From NCBI GenBank assembly GCA_030064795.1, contig JASJEI010000147.1, forward strand, positions 1 to 11,373: a stretch of DNA of 11,373 nucleotides. The letters run 5' to 3'. Made by a program: the position numbers and the translations under genes. Source of the DNA: Pleurocapsa sp. MO_226.B13. Lineage in GTDB: Bacteria > Cyanobacteriota > Cyanobacteriia > Cyanobacteriales > Xenococcaceae. A model generated the notes under the pieces. It did not search any database. It was not told the origin of the DNA and saw nothing but the letters and a program-made list of their open reading frames with translations. The number at the start of each line of letters is the position of its first letter. Position 1 is the stretch's first letter. This document shows, one piece after another, positions 5,766 through 11,373 of this stretch.

Positions 5766-7751
5766 ATGGTCAATAGCCAATCTTCTCAGTCTAATCCTCA
5801 ACCCGTAACGCCTCAAAATGCCATAGTCCAATCTTCTCTCAAAGGGGAAAAGCCAAGCTGGACGATCGCCGACAGTGCCAAACTATACAATATTGAGGGT
5901 TGGGGAGAACCTTATTTTCAGATTAATACTCAAGGTAATATTACCGTTTCCCCTCAAGGGATCGAGGGGAATTGTTTGGATTTAGCCGAATTGGTTGAGT
6001 CTTTGAGGGCGCGCAACCTCGATCTACCACTGTTGATTCGCTTTCCCGATATCTTAGCTGACCGAATGGCGAGGCTACAAAACTGTATGGCAAAAGCGAT
6101 CGCTCGCTACAATTATTCAGGTAGTTATCGGGGAGTTTTTCCGATTAAATGCAATCAAAATCGTCACCTCGTAGAAGCTGTGGTACAGCAGGGTAAACCC
6201 CATCGGTTTGGCTTGGAAGCTGGTTCAAAACCAGAATTAATTATCGCCCTGGCGAGTTTAAATTCTTTAGAAACCGATCCACAACCGTTGTTAATGTGCA
6301 ATGGTTATAAAGACCGCGAATATATTGAAACTGCCCTTCTGGCTACTAAGCTAGGACAAAAACCAATTCTGATTATCGAACAGCCTCAAGAACTAAATTT
6401 AGTTTTAGCCATTAGTCAAGAGTTAGATATTAAGCCTGTTTTGGGGGTGCGGGCAAAACTAGATACTAAAGGGATCGGTAGATGGGGTGATTCTACAGGC
6501 GATCGCGCTAAATTTGGCTTGACCATAGCCGAGATTTTACAGCTAGTCAGACAATTATCGGCAGCTTCTAGGTTAGATTGTTTGCAACTATTACATTTTC
6601 ATATCGGTTCGCAGATTTCTGCGATCGGCGTAATTAAAAATGCGATTCGCGAAGCCAGTCAGATTTATGTCCAATTAGTCAAGCTTGGTGCAAATATGCA
6701 ATACCTAGATGTCGGGGGCGGTTTGGCAGTAGACTACGACGGTTCAAAGACCAACTTTCCTGCTTCCAAAAACTATAATATGCAAAACTATGCCAACGAT
6801 ATAGTCGCTCAGGTCAAAGATGCTTGCGAACAGGGTAATGTAACCGTTCCAACTTTAATTAGTGAGAGTGGCAGAGCGATCGCTGCCCATCAATCAGTGT
6901 TGATCTTTGATGTCTTGAGTAGTAGTAGTGTCCCTAATCCAGATCTATCTTCCCCCGCAGCAGATGCACCTTTAGTAATACGCAACTTTTGGCAAACCTA
7001 TGAGGCGATCGATGCTGATAATTTTCAAGAAAGCTATCACGATGCAATTCAGTTTAAACAAGAAGCTTTGAGTTTATTTAACTTTGGCTATTTAAGTTTA
7101 AGCGATCGCGCCCATGCTGAAGAGTTGTATTGGGCTTGTTGTCACAAAATTGTGGCAATTATCGATCGTTGCGATCGTGTCCCCGACGATCTAGAAAATT
7201 TGGCAGCAATTATGGCATCTATTTACTATGTCAATCTCTCAATTTTTCAGTCAGTCCCCGATACCTGGGCGATCGACCAGCTTTTTCCGATTATGCCCAT
7301 TCATCGTCTCGATCGACAACCCACTGTCAGGGCTACTCTGGCCGATCTTACTTGTGATAGCGATGGTAAAATCGATCGCTTTATCAATCCCAAAGCAGCC
7401 AAACATCTTTTAGAGTTACATCCTTTAGATGATACCCAACCATACTACCTGGGGATGTTTCTTGTCGGTGCATACCAAGAAATTATGGGCAACCTACACA
7501 ATTTGTTTGGCGATACCAACGTGGTACATATTAAAGTTAATCCTAATGGTTATCAAGTAGAATCGGTAGTCCGAGGCGATACCATCAAAGAGGTTCTCAG
7601 CTACGTACAGTACAATAGCGAAGACTTATTAGAAACTATGCGCTGTCGTACCGAAATTGCCTTACAAAACCAGAATATTACTTTGGCAGAAGCCCAAAAA
7701 CTTTTACAAAACTATGCCAGTAGCCTAAATAATTCTACTTATCTCAAGTAA
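5766..7751 (+). CDS. speA: Biosynthetic arginine decarboxylase
   Basis: This enzyme converts L-arginine to agmatine and CO2 using pyridoxal phosphate, the first step of polyamine synthesis from arginine, in the cytoplasm. The 661-aa length matches the SpeA family. Key features in order are K128 in VFPIKCNQ (the Lys that binds PLP), GLEAGSKPEL (149-158), HFHIGS (277-282), the phosphate-binding LDVGGGL (314-320), ESGRA (367-371), C530 in CDSDGK (the active-site Cys/Asp segment) and GAYQEIMGNLHNLF (568-581) near the C-terminus. The family's extra domains between the barrel and the C-terminal sheet are present. The ATG start gives a short polar N-terminal extension (about 30 residues) before the conserved WTIADSAKLYNI block. 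Several GCGATCGC octamers lie inside the gene. It seems to be transcribed alone, behind a terminator and ahead of repeat arrays. Confidence 0.97.
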   Translation: MVNSQSSQSNPQPVTPQNAIVQSSLKGEKPSWTIADSAKLYNIEGWGEPYFQINTQGNITVSPQGIEGNCLDLAELVESLRARNLDLPLLIRFPDILADRMARLQNCMAKAIARYNYSGSYRGVFPIKCNQNRHLVEAVVQQGKPHRFGLEAGSKPELIIALASLNSLETDPQPLLMCNGYKDREYIETALLATKLGQKPILIIEQPQELNLVLAISQELDIKPVLGVRAKLDTKGIGRWGDSTGDRAKFGLTIAEILQLVRQLSAASRLDCLQLLHFHIGSQISAIGVIKNAIREASQIYVQLVKLGANMQYLDVGGGLAVDYDGSKTNFPASKNYNMQNYANDIVAQVKDACEQGNVTVPTLISESGRAIAAHQSVLIFDVLSSSSVPNPDLSSPAADAPLVIRNFWQTYEAIDADNFQESYHDAIQFKQEALSLFNFGYLSLSDRAHAEELYWACCHKIVAIIDRCDRVPDDLENLAAIMASIYYVNLSIFQSVPDTWAIDQLFPIMPIHRLDRQPTVRATLADLTCDSDGKIDRFINPKAAKHLLELHPLDDTQPYYLGMFLVGAYQEIMGNLHNLFGDTNVVHIKVNPNGYQVESVVRGDTIKEVLSYVQYNSEDLLETMRCRTEIALQNQNITLAEAQKLLQNYASSLNNSTYLK

Positions 7752-7759
7752 GAAGAGAA

Positions 7760-7808
7760 GGAACAAGGAACGAGGAACGAGGAACAAGGAATCAGGAATA
7801 AGGAAGTA
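7760..7808. repeat. Heptanucleotide tandem array, GGAACRA type
   Basis: Seven consecutive seven-base units begin at 7760: GGAACAA, GGAACGA, GGAACGA, GGAACAA, GGAATCA, GGAATAA, GGAAGTA. The first four are nearly uniform and the last three are degenerate. It starts nine bases after the speA stop. Tandem heptamers of this kind resemble the short tandemly repeated (STRR) sequences of cyanobacterial intergenic DNA. Confidence 0.8.
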
Positions 7809-7833
7809 TAACCCCGAACTAATGACCAATGAA

Positions 7834-7889
7834 TAACTACTAACTACTAACTCCTAACTACTAACTCCTAACTACTAACTCCTAATTCC
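7834..7889. repeat. Heptanucleotide tandem array, TAACTMC type
   Basis: Eight consecutive units begin at 7834: two TAACTAC, then TAACTCC and TAACTAC in alternation, ending in TAACTCC and TAATTCC. Imperfect units continue to about 7903. The alternation means part of the array also has a 14-base period. Because seven is not a multiple of three, the TAA of each unit falls in a different frame, so the array closes all three plus-strand frames every 21 bases. The remaining spacer up to 7971 shows no gene and only a weak promoter candidate (TAGACA 7932-7937, TAAAAT 7952-7957, spacer of 14). Confidence 0.85.
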
Positions 7890-7971
7890 GAACTGCCAAT
7901 TCCGACTCATTTCTAAAAATGAAGACTATACTAGACAAGTTTCAATTCAAGTAAAATCTTTAAATAGATCG

Positions 7972-8679
7972 ATGACTATCTTGCAGGATAAAGAGAAGCT
8001 AGTATTTTCATCTGGTATATTGCGCCTAGTAGGTTATGGTTTGTTGTTGATGGCGTTTGTAGATCTTTTCTTTTTACTTATTCCTCCTCAATTCATGAAC
8101 CCTATCTGGGAATTTGAGACTATGGGAACTATTGTCGAGCGAGTTCCCGTAACTTTGCTGGGAGTAGTCTTAGTTTTTTATGGTGAGAGGAGCGATCGCG
8201 CTCCGATCGAGACTTTCTTGTTAAGAGTTTTATCTTGGCTATCTTTAGTGGCAGCAATTTTTTTGCTCTTAATAATTCCTTTGAATATCAGCAACGGATT
8301 TCGGATCTATCATCAGCAGAATGCTCGTGTAAATGCGCAATTCGTTCGTCAAAAAGACACGCTACAGGAATATAGCGAACAATTAGAAGCTGCTGATTCT
8401 AGAGAAGAAATTCAACGCATTTTGCAACAGCAAGCCAAACAAAAAATCAGTATTCCTGCTGCCGTAAATACCGATAAACTCAAAACCGATATTTTAGATA
8501 ATCTACAAGAAAATCAAGCTAAGATTACCAGTCAAACTCAGTCTTTTCGAGCTAAAAATCGTTCTATGATTTTAAAAAAATGTCTCCGCTGGAATCTTGG
8601 TTCGTCGATCGCGTCGATTTTATTCTTTTTAATTTGGAAAAGTACTGGCTGGGCAAGAATTAAGTTATATCAACACTAA
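7972..8679 (+). CDS. HpsJ-family membrane protein (polysaccharide-associated)
   Basis: The 235-aa protein resembles the HpsJ family, named from the hormogonium polysaccharide locus of Nostoc; its biochemical role is not known. The most telling block is PIWEFETMGTIVERVPVTLLG (44-64), close to the pattern I recall for the family. Predicted topology from hydrophobicity is TM1 about 15-38, TM2 about 57-70, TM3 about 83-106, a long charged, Gln/Glu-rich and probably coiled-coil stretch (about 112-200), and TM4 about 210-224 with a short basic end. The ATG at 7972 precedes a normal N-terminus. It lies 246 bases upstream of a Wzc-like kinase gene on the same strand, supporting a role in exopolysaccharide assembly or export. 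Family membership is fairly sure; the function is inferred from name and neighbour. Confidence 0.75.
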   Translation: MTILQDKEKLVFSSGILRLVGYGLLLMAFVDLFFLLIPPQFMNPIWEFETMGTIVERVPVTLLGVVLVFYGERSDRAPIETFLLRVLSWLSLVAAIFLLLIIPLNISNGFRIYHQQNARVNAQFVRQKDTLQEYSEQLEAADSREEIQRILQQQAKQKISIPAAVNTDKLKTDILDNLQENQAKITSQTQSFRAKNRSMILKKCLRWNLGSSIASILFFLIWKSTGWARIKLYQH

Positions 8680-8925
8680 AATATTACAATTTTGTCATTA
8701 GTTCGTTGCCTAATTTTCTGCGTATATTCGCTATTTTGAGCCGTGTTATAGCAAATTTACTTGGAGATAAATTGGTAAAACTACTGAAGCCTAAAAAGAA
8801 AAAAATATTTAAGATAAATATTCAGAATAACCGAATTTTTGCTATCAGTATTTTTAACCTTTTACTTTTACTAAGGCTCTGTAATTTTTGTTTTGCCATA
8901 GCGATATTTACAGATCGAATTAAAT
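8680..8925 (+). promoter_or_regulatory. AT-rich spacer with a perfect palindrome before the kinase gene
   Basis: I see no convincing gene in these 246 bases. AATATTTA (8804-8811) and TAAATATT (8815-8822) form a perfect eight-base inverted repeat around AGA, about 100 bases before the kinase start. With no adjacent T run it is more like a protein-binding site than a terminator, though chance is possible in DNA this AT-rich. No terminator is seen after the HpsJ-like gene, so read-through into the kinase gene is possible. There is no clear -35/-10 pair. Confidence 0.35.
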
Positions 8926-11301
8926 ATGAGTAACGAACTAATCAGATCTCAAACAATCGATTTAAGCACCATCAATACTCAAGAATCTGGTTTCTCAATA
9001 GCAGAATTTAAACAGATTGTATATCGCCGATGGAAACCAGCAGTAGCTATGGGAATAGCTGCCTTTACGGGAATATTTTTATTTATTGCCTTGAAAACAC
9101 CAGAATATCGCTCAGAAACTTTAATTTTACTAGAAAATAGCCAAAACAAAGAAGCTGCTAGCGTTGCTCCTAACACTACTACAGCCAGTAGATACTATTC
9201 TGTGACAGATCTTTCTACCGAAATTTTTGTCCTCCGTAGTAATTCGATGGTAGGCAAAGCAATTAAAAATTTAAAGGCTCGTTATCCAGACATTTCTGTA
9301 GCCGAAGTAGTTGGTAATCTATCGATTTATCAAGCAGCAGTAAACAAAACTCCTACGGATGTTTTAGTAGTTTCTTATATCGATACCGACCCTGAAAAAG
9401 CCAAAGCAGTTCTGGAGGCTCTGGGGGATACTTATATTAATTATAGTTTAGAAAAACAACGTTTACAGGCAAGTAACGCCATTAAGTTTATTGATAGTCA
9501 ATTACCAGATGCTCAAGAAAAACTAGACGAAGCAGCCAAAGAAATTCGACAATTTAGACAAATACATAAGCTAGTCGATCCCGAAACCTCCGCAGTAGCA
9601 GCAGGACAATATAAACAAGACATCGCCCTGCAAATACAACAAACCCAAATCGCGCTCGATCTTAACCGAAAACAACAACAAGAATTAGAACGCCTGCTAA
9701 AAGAATTAGGGCAAGATTCAGAAACCATGTTGGCATCTTCGGTTCTGGGAGAAGATGGAGTATATCAAGATTTGGCAGGGAAATTAAAAGATATTGAAAC
9801 CCAATACAATTTAGGTACGGTTGATTATTATGACAATTTCCACGTCATGAGTAACCTCAAAGAAAAGCGACAGGAATTAAAACAACTGTTGCAAGAAAGA
9901 GCGGAGCAAGTTTTAGGGAAATCTATCTCTCCAGAAGTTTTAGAACGAATAATTGTAACTCCTAGCTACACAGACGCGCAACCGCCTGGAGACGCACCAA
10001 ATCCCAATACAAATAATCAAGGCGATAGTTCGGGAACTGAAGTTTCCTCTGAAGGTTCTACTTTAGGAACCTTAGCTACTCGCAAACTAGGGTTGGAAAC
10101 TGAAGCTGCTAGTTTACAGAGTCAGTTAGCCAGTTTGCGTCAAGAAAAAGCGAGAGCAGATGACAATTTTATTAGTATCCCTGGACTTCAGCAAACTTTT
10201 ACCGAGTTAAAACGCCAGCTAGAGCTTAAGTCTGAGGCATACAATTATCTCTTGGAAAGACGACAGGAGTTAGAAATTTCTGAAGCTGAGGAAACTGCAC
10301 CCTGGCGTATCCTCAATGAACCTTTTTTACCGAGCAAACCAATTGCACCTAATATTCAGCAGGGATTGATCCAAGCACTAATAGCAGGAGGTTTTATCGG
10401 AGTAGCCACAGCATTTATCCTTCAGCAGTTGGATCAGAGTATCAAACAGGTTGAAGAAATCAAACAAATTACCAAGTTACCCCTGTTGGGAGTAATTCCC
10501 AAGGTTGCCGAACCGAGAATTGAGGCTAATATTCATACCACTAGAAGATCCTATTCCTACTACTCGTCTTTTACCGAAGGATTGCGTTCTCTAGCAATGA
10601 ATCTGCGTTACCTGATGGCTGACGAGGGACCAATTAAAACTTTGGCGGTTACTTCTTCTACTTCTGCTGAGGGTAAATCGACTATTTCTTATAATTTAGC
10701 AATTGTCTTAGCCGAACTAGGACTGAAGGTGTTAGTCGTAGACGGTGACTTACGCAAACCCAGACTACACAAATTAGGGCAGGTTAATAATGAAGCTGGA
10801 TTAAGCGAGGCAATTACCACCGAAAATCCCTGGACGGACTATTTGCAAACCAACTCTATAGATAATTTGGATATCTTAACCGCAGGTGCTACTTCTCCTA
10901 ACCCGATCGCTTTATTGAATTCAGAAAAAATGAAGCGATTAATCGAACAATGGGAAGCCGACTATGACTATGTAATCATCGATACGCCACCGATTGGAGT
11001 GATTGCCGATGCTAAGAGTCTGGCGCAGGAAGTTGACTCGATTTTGTTTATTGCAGGTATCCAAAGAGCAAGTCGTAAATCAATTGATAATGCCTTGGAT
11101 ATTTTGCGCCAAAGTCAGTGTCATTTAGCAGGAGTGGTAGCAAACTTGGTCGATCCTGAATTTGATTATTATGCCTATTCCTATTACGACTCTTACTACA
11201 ATCAAGCCCATCAAGAAGATAACGATTCTGATGATGACGAGCTTAATTCTTCCAGAAGAAGTAGAAGAAGAGGAATCCTAGAACAGTTCCGCCGTCGTTA
11301 A
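8926..11301 (+). CDS. Wzc-like polysaccharide co-polymerase and tyrosine autokinase (BY-kinase)
   Basis: This inner-membrane protein of 791 aa combines chain-length control of exopolysaccharide with a cytoplasmic tyrosine kinase. Order of parts: cytoplasmic N-terminus with a Wzz-type domain, TM1 about 38-56, a long periplasmic region with coiled coils (about 160-335 and 385-455) split by a low-complexity Pro/Asn/Gly/Ser linker (about 347-378), the PWRILNEPFLPSKPIAPN block before TM2 (459-476), TM2 about 479-500, then the kinase. Walker A is TSAEGKST (579-586, K584), Walker A' is VLVVDGDLRKPRL (602-614) and Walker B is VIIDTPP (683-689, D686). Seven Tyr at 748-758 form the autophosphorylation cluster. 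The oligomerisation motif EX2RX2R reads EGLRSLA (551-557), so the last Arg is Ala. The tail continues past the Tyr cluster with an acidic run and then a basic end. It is likely partnered with the HpsJ-like gene upstream. No terminator is seen in the 72 bases after it. Confidence 0.95.
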   Translation: MSNELIRSQTIDLSTINTQESGFSIAEFKQIVYRRWKPAVAMGIAAFTGIFLFIALKTPEYRSETLILLENSQNKEAASVAPNTTTASRYYSVTDLSTEIFVLRSNSMVGKAIKNLKARYPDISVAEVVGNLSIYQAAVNKTPTDVLVVSYIDTDPEKAKAVLEALGDTYINYSLEKQRLQASNAIKFIDSQLPDAQEKLDEAAKEIRQFRQIHKLVDPETSAVAAGQYKQDIALQIQQTQIALDLNRKQQQELERLLKELGQDSETMLASSVLGEDGVYQDLAGKLKDIETQYNLGTVDYYDNFHVMSNLKEKRQELKQLLQERAEQVLGKSISPEVLERIIVTPSYTDAQPPGDAPNPNTNNQGDSSGTEVSSEGSTLGTLATRKLGLETEAASLQSQLASLRQEKARADDNFISIPGLQQTFTELKRQLELKSEAYNYLLERRQELEISEAEETAPWRILNEPFLPSKPIAPNIQQGLIQALIAGGFIGVATAFILQQLDQSIKQVEEIKQITKLPLLGVIPKVAEPRIEANIHTTRRSYSYYSSFTEGLRSLAMNLRYLMADEGPIKTLAVTSSTSAEGKSTISYNLAIVLAELGLKVLVVDGDLRKPRLHKLGQVNNEAGLSEAITTENPWTDYLQTNSIDNLDILTAGATSPNPIALLNSEKMKRLIEQWEADYDYVIIDTPPIGVIADAKSLAQEVDSILFIAGIQRASRKSIDNALDILRQSQCHLAGVVANLVDPEFDYYAYSYYDSYYNQAHQEDNDSDDDELNSSRRSRRRGILEQFRRR

Positions 11302-11373
11302 TTGTCAGAATTGCTAATTACCCAAGCCTAATTATGGTTAGATTAACTAAGTTGAAATACCAGCATCCGCGCC

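Noticed and set aside
7130..7413. Two overlapping short frames inside speA
   Set aside because: They are out-of-frame readings of a strongly conserved gene.
7760..7903. CRISPR array
   Set aside because: The repeats are contiguous seven-base units with no spacers, so this is tandem-repeat DNA.
8706..8933. 75-codon TTG-started frame before the kinase gene
   Set aside because: It has low-complexity Lys/Ile/Phe-rich content, no recognisable motif and no ribosome site. It overlaps the kinase start and is what AT-rich spacer DNA gives by chance. A small membrane peptide cannot be fully excluded.
8979..9728. Minus-strand frames inside the kinase gene
   Set aside because: They are antisense shadows of a clear coding sequence; the composition (Cys/Ser-rich in one) reflects the codons of the other strand.

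Overview
The window reads as cyanobacterial chromosome. Eight copies of the octamer GCGATCGC (HIP1, a hallmark of cyanobacterial genomes) are scattered through it. The gene set also fits: a type II NADH dehydrogenase, a biosynthetic arginine decarboxylase, an HpsJ-family protein and a bacterial tyrosine kinase of the exopolysaccharide type. The sequence does not fix the genus. I saw no rRNA, tRNA or CRISPR array.

Layout. Positions 1-1141 are decayed mobile DNA: a GC-rich hairpin repeat (34-107), then a frameshifted, 5'-truncated DDE transposase (161-953). A DUF924 gene (1142-1693) lies on the minus strand and runs toward that remnant. A 404-bp AT-rich divergent spacer separates it from a type II NAD(P)H dehydrogenase gene (2098-3465). 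Directly behind that gene sits an apparently intact IS607-family element (about 3478-5371) carrying a serine recombinase (tnpA) and a TnpB nuclease (tnpB) that overlap by one base. Matching recombinase-site-like repeats mark its two ends, and a possible omega RNA lies at the right end. Next come a dispersed-repeat-like inverted repeat, a strong rho-independent terminator with a duplicated tail, and speA (5766-7751). Two different heptanucleotide tandem arrays (7760-7808 and 7834-7889) separate speA from an exopolysaccharide pair: an HpsJ-family membrane protein (7972-8679) and a 791-aa Wzc-like tyrosine autokinase/chain-length regulator (8926-11301).

How the parts relate. The NADH dehydrogenase (quinone-pool redox) and arginine decarboxylase (polyamine synthesis) are housekeeping functions with no evident link to each other. 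The HpsJ-like protein and the tyrosine kinase plausibly act together in polysaccharide export; this is inferred from their families and adjacency. The IS607 element appears to have landed between the dehydrogenase and downstream DNA that includes the terminator, without breaking a gene. It contains no HIP1 octamer, unlike most of its flanking genes.

I found no convincing new multi-gene system. The parts most worth a second look are the IS607 ends with helically spaced 11-mers, the zinc-finger-less TnpB with its candidate guide RNA, the HpsJ/tyrosine-kinase pair, and the kinase's unusual tail and altered oligomerisation motif.
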